Source of the DNA: Bryobacter sp964387685
Lineage (GTDB): Bacteria > Acidobacteriota > Terriglobia > Bryobacterales > Bryobacteraceae
Assembly: GCA_964387685.1 (NCBI GenBank)
Contig: CAYLXK010000001.1
Coordinates: 186,001 to 250,000 of the forward strand
Length of the DNA stretch: 64,000 bases
Reading direction: 5' to 3'
Of the stretch, positions 9,365 to 18,395 are shown piece by piece. Numbering within the stretch: position 1 is the stretch's first letter; every line of letters starts with the position of its first letter. The notes under the pieces are model-generated. The model ran no database searches, had not been told where the DNA came from, and worked only from the letters and a program-made list of their open reading frames with translations. The position numbers and the translations under genes were made by a program.

Positions 9365-9676
9365 CTAGTCCGCGAAGCCGCGCCAGGTCTTGCCCTTGGC
9401 GTCCCGCAGAACGATTCCATGGCGGTCGGAAATGCCGGAAACCATGTTTCCTTGATCGTCGGTGAAGCGAAAGCGAACCAGATCCTGGTCGTAGGGTTCC
9501 GCAACACCTTTCCATTCGCGCCCAAACTCGTCGCGCAAGCGGATGTATTCACCATCTCCAAATCCCTGCATTACTGGCCGATTTGGGCTTTCAATACGGT
9601 AATAACCGGCTTTGCCCGTGCGAGAACTGAATTTCCGGCGCTTTCCGTAGAGCATCTGTAGCAGAGCTATCGGCAA
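9365..9676 (-). CDS. Hypothetical protein, small beta-rich
   Basis: A 103-residue protein starting at a TTG (9676) that follows GGCGGA, 15 bases after the murB stop; an ATG at 9655 would give 96 residues. I do not recognise the family. The sequence has repeated short charged/aromatic strands (YIRLRDEFGREWKG, GIVLRDAKGKTWRG), so the second half looks like an internal duplication of an RDxxGxxWxG motif. No signal peptide or membrane segment is visible. It is probably cotranscribed with murB. Confidence 0.55.
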   Translation of the reverse strand: MPIALLQMLYGKRRKFSSRTGKAGYYRIESPNRPVMQGFGDGEYIRLRDEFGREWKGVAEPYDQDLVRFRFTDDQGNMVSGISDRHGIVLRDAKGKTWRGFAD

Positions 9677-9691
9677 ATATCCGCCACAGCT

Positions 9692-10678
9692 TTAGCGGCT
9701 AGCCCGGTCGGGGAAGCCAAGATACTGTACTTCCTCTTCCAAATCGAAGCCAAATTCCCCCCGCACCCTTGCTTTGAGTTCATCAATGAGAGCGCAAACT
9801 TCGGCTGCAGTCCCTCCACCCTTGTTGTAGATCAGGTTGGCGTGGTAGTTGGCAACCTCGATAGCGCCCCGAGTCAGGCCCTTCGCCCCGACCTGCTCCA
9901 AAAACCAGGCTGAGGGGATCTTGCCTCCACGAATGAGCGCGGGCGGAACCCGTTCGATCACGGCTGCTGGAAGCCGCTCAGCGACTTGGTTCTTGAAAAT
10001 GCTCCCAGCGCATTTCATGGTCGGAGGAAACTTTGCGTTGCGGGTAGCGAGGATCTCGGCGGAGACCTCACGAATTGCGATCGCATCACCCGCTGGCAAT
10101 TTGAGCCGCGCCGATGTGATGAGCCAGTCCTTGCGCTGCTTAAAGTAGCTGGAGCGGTACACGAAGCCGCAGGCGGCGTTGGAAATGGTTTGAAAACCGC
10201 GGCCGTCGAAGACTTCGACGGACTCGGTGAAGTCCATGAGTGTCTGGCCATAGGCGCCCGCGTTTCCGTACACCGCACCACCCAGCCAGCCCGGTATCCC
10301 GGTCATCTTTTCCATGCCGGCTAATCCCAAGTCTAGGTGGAAATCGACGACCCTCTGCCAAGCCGCGCCACTTTCGGCCAGCGTCACCGCGCCCTCCCGT
10401 CGGATCGAATTTGCCGCGTAGCGGACCACGACACCGCGAAAGCCCACATCGGCCACCAAGAGATTGGAGCCTCCTCCAATTACGACCCACGGCGCTTCGG
10501 ACTGCCGCAAGAGACGGCATGCCTCCGGGAGGGCGGTGGCCTGGGAAACGTCCACAAGTAGATCGGCCGGGCCGCCCAGCCCGAAACGGGTGTAGGCCGA
10601 AAGCAAGGCCATTGGGATTGTCGTGACGGAAGGGATTTCTTCCAGGCGCTGCCGCAGCGAACCCGTTGGGAGCATCAT
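9692..10678 (-). CDS. murB: UDP-N-acetylenolpyruvoylglucosamine reductase MurB
   Basis: FAD/NADPH enzyme making UDP-MurNAc for peptidoglycan. The 328-residue protein shows the FAD-binding motifs TRFGLGGPADLLV and IGGGSNLLV (68-76), the loop TGIPGWLGGAVYGNAGAYGQ, catalytic Arg175 (in YRSSYFK), catalytic Ser226 in the GSIFKN motif, and a C-terminal Glu in EEVQYLG. YRSSYFK fits the Tyr-loop (type I/IIa-like) forms. Two consecutive ATG codons (10678, 10675) are possible starts. It diverges from the DUF2461 gene with only 8 bases between. Confidence 0.94.
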   Translation of the reverse strand: MMLPTGSLRQRLEEIPSVTTIPMALLSAYTRFGLGGPADLLVDVSQATALPEACRLLRQSEAPWVVIGGGSNLLVADVGFRGVVVRYAANSIRREGAVTLAESGAAWQRVVDFHLDLGLAGMEKMTGIPGWLGGAVYGNAGAYGQTLMDFTESVEVFDGRGFQTISNAACGFVYRSSYFKQRKDWLITSARLKLPAGDAIAIREVSAEILATRNAKFPPTMKCAGSIFKNQVAERLPAAVIERVPPALIRGGKIPSAWFLEQVGAKGLTRGAIEVANYHANLIYNKGGGTAAEVCALIDELKARVRGEFGFDLEEEVQYLGFPDRASR

Positions 10679-10686
10679 AGATCAGT

Positions 10687-11412
10687 ATGCCGCGCTCTTC
10701 TCCTCGCTTCCCTGGTTTTCCTCCGGCAGCCCTCAGCTTCTTCTCTCAACTGGAAAAAAACAACCGAAAGGAATGGTTTGAAAAGAAGAAGGAGCTTTAC
10801 GATGAGCAGGTGAAAACGCCCATGATCGCCCTCGTCGAAGCCCTTGGGCAGGAGATGCTCCGGTTTGCTCCCGATTACATTCCTGAGCCGAAGAAGGCCG
10901 TTTTCCGCATCTACCGGGACGTCCGTTTTTCGAAAGACAAGACGCCTTACAAGACCAACATCGCCGCCAGCCTCTGGCGGCAAAGCTTAGGCAAGAATGA
11001 CGGTGCATCGTTTTATGTCAGCCTCGACCATAAGGAACTCCTGGTGGCGGGCGGCGTTTACATGCCGTCTCCAGAGCACCTAAAGATTCTGCGCCTCCAC
11101 ATCGCCGAGCGATACGAGACGCTGCGAAAGATTCTTGCGAACCGGAAGCGGATCCAGCTTGCCGGCGAATTGCAGGGCGATTCGGCCACACGGCTGCCCA
11201 AGGGCTTTCTGCCCGGACATCCGGCGGAAGATCTTTTGAAGCGCAAGATGTACATCCAGTGGGTGACCCTGGACCCGAAATTGGCGCTAAGGCCGGAAGT
11301 ATTGGCGGAGCTTTCCAAACGCATGGCCGCCATGACGCCGCTCGTGGAGTTTCTCAACGAACCCATGCTCGGCCGCGCGCGAAAAACGCGTCTGGAATTT
11401 CCGCCTATGTGA
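10687..11412 (+). CDS. DUF2461 family protein (TIGR02453-like)
   Basis: A 241-residue cytoplasmic protein with the hallmarks of the DUF2461/TIGR02453 family: FPPAALSFFSQLEKNNRKEWF at the N-terminus, FRIYRDVRFSKDKTPYKTN in the middle and FYVSLDHKELLVAGGVYMPS thereafter. The function of this widespread family is not established. The length is typical. The downstream gatB begins 11 bases after its stop, so the two may be cotranscribed. Confidence 0.88.
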   Translation: MPRSSPRFPGFPPAALSFFSQLEKNNRKEWFEKKKELYDEQVKTPMIALVEALGQEMLRFAPDYIPEPKKAVFRIYRDVRFSKDKTPYKTNIAASLWRQSLGKNDGASFYVSLDHKELLVAGGVYMPSPEHLKILRLHIAERYETLRKILANRKRIQLAGELQGDSATRLPKGFLPGHPAEDLLKRKMYIQWVTLDPKLALRPEVLAELSKRMAAMTPLVEFLNEPMLGRARKTRLEFPPM

Positions 11413-11423
11413 AAATTGAATTT

Positions 11424-12902
11424 ATGTCTGTCGCCTCGCCGGAAGTGGCTTCGCCCGAGATCATTGCCAAATACACGCCCGTTATTGGCCTCGAAGTCCA
11501 CGTGCAACTGGCCACGAATACGAAGATCTTTTGCGGCTGCCCGACCAGTTTTGCCGCCGAGCCGAATTCGAACACCTGCCCCGTCTGTCTAGGCCTGCCC
11601 GGCGCCCTTCCCGTACTGAATCTGCAAGCGGTCGAGATGGCCATTCAGGCCTCAGAAGCTTTGCATTGCCGTGTGAACCCCAAGAGCGTTTTCGCCCGCA
11701 AGAACTATTTTTATCCCGACCTGCCTAAGGGCTACCAAATATCGCAGTACGACCAGCCGCTCGCCGAGCACGGCTGGCTGGATATTGAAGTCGAGGGTGT
11801 CAAAAAACGCATCGGCGTCACCCGCGTTCATATGGAAGACGACGCCGGCAAGAGCAGCCACGATGGCTACCGGGACTCCGACAAGTACAGCTACGTCGAT
11901 CTGAACCGCGCCGGGACGCCGCTGATTGAAATCGTGAGCGAGCCGGACCTGCGCAGCGCCGACGAAGCTTATGCCTATCTCAGCGAGTTGAAGTTGGCCA
12001 TGCAGTTCATTGGCGCTTCCACTTGCGACATGGAAAAGGGACAGTTGCGCTGCGACGCGAACGTCAGCGTGATGCTCAAAGGCGCGGACAAATTCGGCAC
12101 CAAGGCGGAACTGAAAAACCTCAATAGCTTCCGATACGTGAAAATGGCGATCGACTACGAAATTGCCCGTCAGGTAGCCATCGTCGAAGGCGGAGGGCGC
12201 ATCAAGCAGGAGACTCGGCTCTATAACGTCGCCTCCGGCGAGACGCTTGGCATGCGCAGCAAGGAAGAAGCTGCGGACTATCGCTATTTCCCCGAGCCGG
12301 ACTTGCTGCCGCTGGTGGTGGGCGAAGAATGGCGCCAACGCTTGCTTATCGCGATGCCCGAACTCCCGGCCGATCGGCGAGCCCGCTTCGTCGGCGAGTA
12401 CGGAATTCGCGAATACGACGCGCAAGTGCTTACCCTGAGCCGTCCCATGGCGGAATACTTCGAACGTGCCGCTAAGTCTTCGCCCGACGCAAAGGCTGCG
12501 GCCAATTGGGTCATGGGGGAGCTCATCGGTTTGCTCAACGCCTCCGGCAAGGACATCGAAACCTGCCCCGTACCGCCGGAACATATCGGCGAGTTGGTCG
12601 CGTTGCTGGCGAGCGGAGAACTCAGTGGGAAACTGGCCAAGGAAATTTTTCCGAAGATGTTCGCCGATAGTCTTTCACCCAAGGCAATTATGGAGCGCGA
12701 CGGCCTGAAGCAGATTTCCGATACCGGAGCGCTAGACAAAATTGTCGAAGAGGTGATCGCGGGAAATCCCAAACAGGTGGAACAGTATCGCAGCGGTAAG
12801 ACCGCCGTCATGGGATTTCTGGTTGGGCAGGCGATGAAGGCCTCGCGCGGCCAGGCAAATCCGCAAGTCATGACAGACTTGCTCAAGGCCAAATTGGGCT
12901 GA
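11424..12902 (+). CDS. gatB: Asp-tRNA(Asn)/Glu-tRNA(Gln) amidotransferase subunit B
   Basis: Kinase/tRNA-binding subunit of GatCAB, which converts misacylated Glu-tRNA(Gln) (or Asp-tRNA(Asn)) to the correct aminoacyl-tRNA. From the ATG at 11424 it has 492 residues; the open frame extends upstream to 11259 but those codons lie inside the DUF2461 gene. Family motifs are VIGLEVHVQL near the start, the zinc cysteines in FCGCPTSF and CPVCLGLPG, DLPKGYQISQYDQP, HMEDDAGKS and the C-terminal YqeY-like tail. gatA and gatC are not in the window. It overlaps the next gene (ATGA). Confidence 0.96.
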   Translation: MSVASPEVASPEIIAKYTPVIGLEVHVQLATNTKIFCGCPTSFAAEPNSNTCPVCLGLPGALPVLNLQAVEMAIQASEALHCRVNPKSVFARKNYFYPDLPKGYQISQYDQPLAEHGWLDIEVEGVKKRIGVTRVHMEDDAGKSSHDGYRDSDKYSYVDLNRAGTPLIEIVSEPDLRSADEAYAYLSELKLAMQFIGASTCDMEKGQLRCDANVSVMLKGADKFGTKAELKNLNSFRYVKMAIDYEIARQVAIVEGGGRIKQETRLYNVASGETLGMRSKEEAADYRYFPEPDLLPLVVGEEWRQRLLIAMPELPADRRARFVGEYGIREYDAQVLTLSRPMAEYFERAAKSSPDAKAAANWVMGELIGLLNASGKDIETCPVPPEHIGELVALLASGELSGKLAKEIFPKMFADSLSPKAIMERDGLKQISDTGALDKIVEEVIAGNPKQVEQYRSGKTAVMGFLVGQAMKASRGQANPQVMTDLLKAKLG

Positions 12903-13954
12903 TGTTGAGGCACTTCGTTCCTTGCATTTTGATGATTTCCGCCTCGGCGCAGGAGCGGCCCTTGCCCATGCGCTTTGCCAACCTCCCCGCCTGCCCTGCG
13001 GCCGGCGCAACCGACTCTTCGCTACTTCTTCGCGTCGAGGATCCCTCGAAAACCGCCATTGAGGTCTGGTGTAGCCGGGAAGCTCCAGGCTTTGCCTACG
13101 AGTACAAGCTGAAAGGACAGGACGGAAGCACCCGCCGCCTGGACCGTTGCCAACTAGCCGATGGACTGAATTCTGTCGGCGTGGAACATCTCGGGGCTGT
13201 ATCCGAGCCTGGGGCCGGTTTGCTGAAGATGTCGGGACGCCTACTTCGTTTTGTTCATCACAATTGGGACACCCATTTGGGTCACCATGCCATCTACGAC
13301 TTTTCGTCTCAACGCATCACCTACTACGGCACGGAAGCCTACCAGGACGGAATCGGCCGCTGGATGCATCTGCTAACGGGGGCGGGCAGCGCTCCTTTAG
13401 CTTCGATTCCTCAAAACGAACCCAAGGAAGCGCTCGGCAAGCTTAACGCTCCCCGCGGATTCGATCCCAAGCGAAGCGCGTGCGTAACCGCGCAGGCCGA
13501 CGATGGGCACCGCATTCTCGAGCAGGAAGTGGACGCCTACAACGAACCCGGCATTCTCGGAAAGGCTACTGTGGGCTGGCCGGAGTCGACACAAATTGCC
13601 AATATCGCCTTTAATCCGCGAGAACGAAAGTTGTATCTGCGTTTTCCGCCTGGCGCCCGGAAGACTATGATTTCTCTAGCCTTCCCGCGGAAATTGTTGG
13701 GTATCGGCAAAGAAGTTACGAAAGTTAGGTTGGACGGGCAGTTCATTGAGACGGAAGAGTACATCACCCACTCGCACCGGGCCGTACGCTTTCGCCTGGA
13801 CAATCCGGCCAAGGAAGCTCTTCTGACGGAGTCTGGCGGGTTTCCATTTTTTCTGGTCAGTTCTGTCGCCATTGTGGGCGGATTGTTGATCGGCGCCGTT
13901 GTAGCGCTGCTTTTCCGACGAAAGCTTCCTGCCGTTGCGCCGGACCCCGATTAA
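12902..13954 (+). CDS. Unrecognised exported protein with C-terminal membrane anchor
   Basis: A 350-residue protein starting at the ATG embedded in the gatB stop. It has a short N-terminal hydrophobic signal (FVPCILMISASA), a ~300-residue extracytoplasmic region with several cysteines and many aromatic residues, and a C-terminal membrane segment (about 316-338) followed by RRK, which fits an inner-membrane anchor with a short cytoplasmic tail. I do not recognise a domain. The 3' end overlaps the convergent methyltransferase gene by 4 bases. Confidence 0.7.
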   Translation: MLRHFVPCILMISASAQERPLPMRFANLPACPAAGATDSSLLLRVEDPSKTAIEVWCSREAPGFAYEYKLKGQDGSTRRLDRCQLADGLNSVGVEHLGAVSEPGAGLLKMSGRLLRFVHHNWDTHLGHHAIYDFSSQRITYYGTEAYQDGIGRWMHLLTGAGSAPLASIPQNEPKEALGKLNAPRGFDPKRSACVTAQADDGHRILEQEVDAYNEPGILGKATVGWPESTQIANIAFNPRERKLYLRFPPGARKTMISLAFPRKLLGIGKEVTKVRLDGQFIETEEYITHSHRAVRFRLDNPAKEALLTESGGFPFFLVSSVAIVGGLLIGAVVALLFRRKLPAVAPDPD

Positions 13955-14973
13955 ACCGGCTCGCCGATGACCAAGTGAATCGGGCTGCGCGTGGGCCTTA
14001 CTTCCAGCAGCCGGAAGCCCGCCGCCGTGTAGAGTTGGGCGAATTCCTCACGGGTCCGTTCCCGGCCCCCCGTCATCGCGAGCATGTTTACATCCATGAA
14101 CTTGCCCGGGTCGGGCAGGTTAGGCGGGCCCACGGTCAGTTCCAGAAGGAGCAGGCGTCCCTGCGGCGGAATCACGGCTCGAATATTGCGCAAGATTGCG
14201 ATGGATTTTTCGTCGTCCCAATCGTGAATCACGTTCTTGGCGATGTATACGTCGGCGCCGCTCGCCACCAAGTTGAAGAAGTCGCCGGGGCGCACTTCGG
14301 CTCGGCTGGAAACGCCGGCCTCTTCAAACAACGTACTCGCGCTCGCCACAACATAGCTCTGGTCGAAAAGTATGCCCTTCAACTGTGGATTCCGCCTCAA
14401 AATGGCCGCGAGCTGCCCGCCGTGCCCGCCGCCCACATCGCAGATGCATCTAAATTCCCCGAAGGAGAACGCATCGGCGACCGCTTCGTCCGTGATCCGG
14501 CTAAAGTTCGTCATGGCCTCATTGAAGATCGACCCGCGTGCCGCATTCTGGCGAAAATACGTCCAGCAATCCACGCCTTCCTGAATCTCCATCGCGATTC
14601 CGCCGGTGCGAACCGCCTCCGGCAGACTTTCCCAGGCGCGGTAGTGTTCGCCATTAGCAATCATGCGCACCATCCCGTTCATGGTGCCCGGAATGCCGCT
14701 GCGAAGAAGTTCACCAACCTCGGTGAGCGCGAATTCCATGTGGGGAAGTTCCTCCAAGACGCCCGCGGCGGCTAAGGCGCGAAGGACGCGATAGAGGTGG
14801 CCCTCATGTGCGGAGCATGCCTCCGCCAAGGCTGCTGAAGAAGTCATTCCGGCGTGTATCTTGTCGGCAATTTGGAAGTCCGCGGCCAGTGCGAGACATT
14901 TTGAAGTCCAAAAGGCCGTAGCCAACTGGAACAACCTGGCATCGGCCGGTTGCATTTGATCTGCGGCTTGCAT
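13951..14973 (-). CDS. SAM-dependent O-methyltransferase (hydroxyneurosporene/acetylserotonin type)
   Basis: About 340 residues. The N-terminus is a winged-helix dimerisation domain (ATAFWTSKCLALAADFQIADKI, LYRVLRALAAAGVLEE). The C-terminal half carries the SAM site, with motif I CDVGGGHGGQLAAIL, an acidic residue in ILFDQ, and KNVIHDWDDEK, which contains the catalytic His/Asp signature of plant-type small-molecule O-methyltransferases. Such enzymes methylate phenolic or polyketide hydroxyls; the substrate is unknown. I use the ATG at 14973; a GTG at 14982 is the alternative. It is divergent from the ECF sigma gene. Confidence 0.88.
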   Translation of the reverse strand: MQAADQMQPADARLFQLATAFWTSKCLALAADFQIADKIHAGMTSSAALAEACSAHEGHLYRVLRALAAAGVLEELPHMEFALTEVGELLRSGIPGTMNGMVRMIANGEHYRAWESLPEAVRTGGIAMEIQEGVDCWTYFRQNAARGSIFNEAMTNFSRITDEAVADAFSFGEFRCICDVGGGHGGQLAAILRRNPQLKGILFDQSYVVASASTLFEEAGVSSRAEVRPGDFFNLVASGADVYIAKNVIHDWDDEKSIAILRNIRAVIPPQGRLLLLELTVGPPNLPDPGKFMDVNMLAMTGGRERTREEFAQLYTAAGFRLLEVRPTRSPIHLVIGEPV

Positions 14974-15082
14974 CCCATTCACGTTACACGGCGAATAGAC
15001 TCAAGGGTAGATACATTGCCGAATTTTTTCGGCCACCCGACTTTTCGGGCCGCCAGATCGTCTTTAAGAACGGAGCCCACTA

Positions 15083-15622
15083 TTGATCTTCCGGGAAGTG
15101 GAAGACCAGGATCTCGTTGCCAGAGCGCGGAGGGGGAACGTTGACGCGTTCAACGCCCTCGTTTCGCGCCACGAGAAACGTGTCTTTAACTACCTGCTGA
15201 GGATTGTTCGGAACCGGGAAGACTCCCTCGACCTGACGCAGGACGTGTTTTTGAAGGCGTATCAGAATTTGTCCAAATTGAGCGATGCGGCGCGGTTTTC
15301 TCCTTGGCTGTTCCGCATCGCTCATAACGAGGCATTTTCGTTACTGCGCAAGAAGCGTCCCGATACGGTGGAGATGATGTTCGACCCAGGATCGTCCGGG
15401 GCTAGTGAGGGAATGTTCCCGGTCGAGTTGAGCCTTGCGGTAGAGCGGGCCCTCGACCGGCTGAGCGCCGAACAGAGGGAGGCCGTGGTCTTGAAAATCT
15501 ATCAAGGCTTCAAATTCGAAGAGATGGCGGAAATCCTCGAGGTGCCGCTTTCGACGATCAAATCTAGGCTCTATTCGGCATTGGATGTACTGAAAGGCGC
15601 ACTTGCGCCGGTGAGAGGCTAA
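15083..15622 (+). CDS. ECF-type RNA polymerase sigma factor
   Basis: A 179-residue sigma-70 family protein. Region 2 is visible as DLVARARRGNVDAFNALV...FNYLLRIV...DLTQDVFLKAY, and region 4 as LSAEQREAVVLKIYQGF, FEEMAEIL and PLSTIKSRLYSAL. It starts at TTG 15083 with GGAG 7 bases upstream. The next gene begins 3 bases after its stop and looks like an anti-sigma protein; both lead into the type II secretion operon with overlapping starts and stops. It may therefore control that operon and its own transcription, which is inference. No clear ECF promoter could be read in the 100-base upstream region. Confidence 0.93.
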   Translation: MIFREVEDQDLVARARRGNVDAFNALVSRHEKRVFNYLLRIVRNREDSLDLTQDVFLKAYQNLSKLSDAARFSPWLFRIAHNEAFSLLRKKRPDTVEMMFDPGSSGASEGMFPVELSLAVERALDRLSAEQREAVVLKIYQGFKFEEMAEILEVPLSTIKSRLYSALDVLKGALAPVRG

Positions 15623-15625
15623 GCG

Positions 15626-16201
15626 ATGGATCTAAAGTCTTACGCGATGGGTGAAGGTAGTGCGAGCGAACGGAAGGCGGCAGAGGCGCAATTGTTGCAG
15701 TCGGCGGAGGCGCGCGAAGAATTGCGAGCTTTGGAATTTACCCTGCAGGCTTTGAAGTCGATTCCGGATGAAGAGATTCCGCGCCGAATCGCGTTTGTGA
15801 GCGACCCGGTCTTTGCGCCCACTTGGTGGGAGCGTTTCTGGCAGTCCGGCCCGCAGTTGGGATTTGCTTCCGCGGCCATGCTGACGATGGCCATTTTGGG
15901 GCATGGGGCGTTGGTCAGGCCCGACCTGGCGCCGGCCCTGGGGCCGGTGGTGGCCCAAACGAACGTAAGCCCAGCCGATGTGGATCGCGCAGTCGCAGTG
16001 GCCGTGAACCGTGCTTTGGCCGCGGCGGAAACGCGGCAAAAGGTTATGTTGGATACAGCCTTGGCCGCGGCGGAGCAGCGCCACCGGGTTGAGACGCAGA
16101 TGATGGCCGTTACTTTTGACGAGAATCTGAGCCTGTTGCGGAAGCAGTTGAACCGTATGTACGTCACGAGTGCCAATCTCAGCGCGGGCGGTGCCCAGTG
16201 A
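15626..16201 (+). CDS. Probable anti-sigma factor, single-pass membrane protein
   Basis: A 191-residue protein directly after the sigma gene. It has a short cytoplasmic N-terminal part (about 1-75) rich in Glu/Arg, one membrane segment (about 77-97, LGFASAAMLTMAILGHGALV), and an Ala-rich probably coiled-coil periplasmic part with repeated ALAAAE motifs. The HxxxCxxC zinc motif of classical zf-HC2 anti-sigma factors is absent. The assignment rests on position, topology and size. Its stop overlaps the GTG of the next gene. Confidence 0.65.
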   Translation: MDLKSYAMGEGSASERKAAEAQLLQSAEAREELRALEFTLQALKSIPDEEIPRRIAFVSDPVFAPTWWERFWQSGPQLGFASAAMLTMAILGHGALVRPDLAPALGPVVAQTNVSPADVDRAVAVAVNRALAAAETRQKVMLDTALAAAEQRHRVETQMMAVTFDENLSLLRKQLNRMYVTSANLSAGGAQ

Positions 16202-16722
16202 AATTTTTTGTAGCGGCTGCACTACTTTGCGCGACCGGGATCGCCAACGAGCCCTTGTTGACACGCGCGGCGATAATCCCGGTCGAAAAGCGAATCGATC
16301 AGAAGCTCGAAGCCCTCTACGATGAGCCGTTCCTCGTCCTAGGGCTAACCCGCGGGCTCTATCTCGAAAAGGTGGGCGTAATCTTCAGCGCGGAGTTGCA
16401 GCTGGTGGCGACTCCCGGCGTGGGGACGCTCGGCTTTAGTACGCCTTCCAAGGAATTGATCCTGGCGACCCGCGCCCGCAAGCTACAGCGCCTGCCGCAG
16501 CTCAAAGATGCGATGAAGCTGCAGCTTATGAGCGCCGCGACGATGCTGGATAAGCTGCCGCCGGAGGAAAGCGTCATTCTGGGCGTATCGATTTTTCGGC
16601 GCAGTTGGGAAGACTCCAGCGGCATCCCCGCGCAATTGGTCATGCGCGCCGCTAAGAAAGACCTGCTCTCGGCCCGCAGCCAAGCCGCGATCGACGCCGC
16701 CATTCAAACGCGGGAGTTTTGA
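16198..16722 (+). CDS. Small exported protein of unknown function, in secretion operon
   Basis: A 174-residue protein with a GTG start overlapping the stop of the anti-sigma gene (GTGA) and a signal peptide (FFVAAALLCATGIA). The mature part is mostly helical with a central segment LYLEKVGVIFSAELQLV and no cysteines. I do not recognise the family. It is translationally coupled on both sides, its TGA overlapping the ATG of gspE, which argues that it works with the sigma/anti-sigma pair or the secretion machine. Confidence 0.65.
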   Translation: MKFFVAAALLCATGIANEPLLTRAAIIPVEKRIDQKLEALYDEPFLVLGLTRGLYLEKVGVIFSAELQLVATPGVGTLGFSTPSKELILATRARKLQRLPQLKDAMKLQLMSAATMLDKLPPEESVILGVSIFRRSWEDSSGIPAQLVMRAAKKDLLSARSQAAIDAAIQTREF

Positions 16723-18389
16723 TGACCGCGTCGGATCCCTTGCACGCTCCCTTGCGCCTGGGCGAACGGTTGCTCGCCCGTCAACTCATCAGCCGCGAAG
16801 AATTGGACCAGGCCCTCGAATTGCAAAAGGAACGCAACGAGAAAGTGGGCAAGATACTGGTCGACCTCGGATTTGTCGCGCAGCGGGAAGTGATGGCTGA
16901 ACTCAGCGCCCAACTCAGCGTCGCACTGGTGACCGTGGACGAAGGTCCGGCCACCGCACCCGAACTGGAGAATTTGTCCCCGCGCTTCTTGCGCCAGTCC
17001 AAAATTTATCCCTATGGTTTTGACGGCTCCTCGTTAACGCTAGCCATGGCGGACCCGTTGGACTTTGAAGTGCTCAGCGCGGTGTCTTCGTTTACGGGAC
17101 TGCGAGTCGTCCCTGTATTGGCTTTGGAGTCTGAGATTCTGGAAGCGCTGGATCGGCACTTTAGCGAGAGCCGCCGCGCCGAGACGGTGGACGATTTCGG
17201 CGGCGACGACGCCGCGCAAGACCTTGAACATTTGCGCGACATGGCCTCCGAGGCGCCGGTGATTCGCCTGGTGAACGCCATGATCGCCAGCGCCGTTGAA
17301 AAGCGTTCGAGCGACATTCACATCGAACCTTTTGAGAAGGACCTGCGCGTGCGCTTTCGTATCGATGGTGTCCTCCAGAGCCAGGACCCTCCCCCCAAAG
17401 AAATGAAGGCGGCCGTGATCTCGCGCTTGAAGTTGATGGCGAAATTGAATATCGCCGAGCGCCGCCTTCCGCAAGATGGCCGCATCAAGATTCGCACCAT
17501 GGGCCGGGAAGTGGATTTACGTGTGTCGACGCTACCGACTCTTTACGGCGAAAGCGTCGTTATGCGTATCCTCGACCGCAGCGCGACGGATTTCTACGAT
17601 CTGCGCCGGCTGGGCTTCGACGATACGATGCTGGCGCGCATGGAATTCTTCACGGAGCTGCCGCACGGCATTTTCCTGGTGACGGGTCCAACGGGCAGCG
17701 GCAAGTCCACGACGCTTTACTCGGCCTTAAAGCGCATCAATAAGTCCGACCGCAAGATCATCACCATCGAAGACCCGGTTGAGTATCAGATGGACGGCAT
17801 CAACCAAATCCACGTCAATCCCGCGATCGGGCTCACATTTTCCACAGGTCTGCGGCATATTGTGCGGCAGGATCCCGACGTCATCATGGTGGGCGAAATC
17901 CGCGATCGAGAGACCGCGGACATCGCGATTCGGGCATCGCTCACGGGCCATTTCGTTTACTCCACTCTGCATACCAACGACGCTCCCAGCGCGATTACGC
18001 GTTTGACGGACATGGGCGTGGAAAACTACTTGCTTACCTCCTCGATCACCGCGGTACTAGCGCAACGGCTCGTCCGGCGCATCTGTCCGAGCTGCAAAAC
18101 GGCGGCCGGCGAGACCCCGGCCTACAATGGCGAAATCGTTCCTACCTTCAGGGGCCGCGGCTGCGAACAGTGCCTCCACACGGGTTACCTGGGCCGGGTA
18201 GGCATTTTTGAACTCATGCAATTGAACGAGGAAATCCGCCGCCTGATCATGCGCAATGAAGACGCGAGCATCCTGACGGACGCCGCGCGCCGCAATGGGA
18301 TGAAGACTCTGCGGGAAGACGGCTGGCAGAAGGTCGCCAACGGCACCACTACTCCCGACGAAGTGATTCGGGTAACGCAGGAATTCTAG
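16722..18389 (+). CDS. gspE: Type II secretion ATPase GspE
   Basis: Cytoplasmic hexameric motor for pseudopilus assembly. The 555-residue protein has an N-terminal MshEN-type domain (RLGERLLARQLISREELDQAL), then the secretion-ATPase core with Walker A GPTGSGKST (322-330), Asp box ITIEDPVEY, Walker B in DVIMVGEIRDRET, and a His box ending STLHTND. The C-terminal zinc motif has C455, C458, C481 and C484, as in GspE/PilB. An upstream in-frame TTG at 16719 exists, but the ATG overlapping the previous stop is preferred. PilB is an alternative name, but the neighbours are gsp genes. Confidence 0.93.
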   Translation: MTASDPLHAPLRLGERLLARQLISREELDQALELQKERNEKVGKILVDLGFVAQREVMAELSAQLSVALVTVDEGPATAPELENLSPRFLRQSKIYPYGFDGSSLTLAMADPLDFEVLSAVSSFTGLRVVPVLALESEILEALDRHFSESRRAETVDDFGGDDAAQDLEHLRDMASEAPVIRLVNAMIASAVEKRSSDIHIEPFEKDLRVRFRIDGVLQSQDPPPKEMKAAVISRLKLMAKLNIAERRLPQDGRIKIRTMGREVDLRVSTLPTLYGESVVMRILDRSATDFYDLRRLGFDDTMLARMEFFTELPHGIFLVTGPTGSGKSTTLYSALKRINKSDRKIITIEDPVEYQMDGINQIHVNPAIGLTFSTGLRHIVRQDPDVIMVGEIRDRETADIAIRASLTGHFVYSTLHTNDAPSAITRLTDMGVENYLLTSSITAVLAQRLVRRICPSCKTAAGETPAYNGEIVPTFRGRGCEQCLHTGYLGRVGIFELMQLNEEIRRLIMRNEDASILTDAARRNGMKTLREDGWQKVANGTTTPDEVIRVTQEF

Positions 18390-18395
18390 AACGCC

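Noticed and set aside
14999..15005. ACTCAAG near the ECF sigma gene as a second HAIR half-site
   Set aside because: The matching CTTGAGT half is missing at the required 7-base spacing, so it is probably chance.
15020..15051. Small hairpins (CCCGA/TCGGG and neighbours) upstream of the ECF sigma gene
   Set aside because: Short, GC-rich and overlapping; no T-tract and no recognisable ECF -35/-10 pair at correct spacing.
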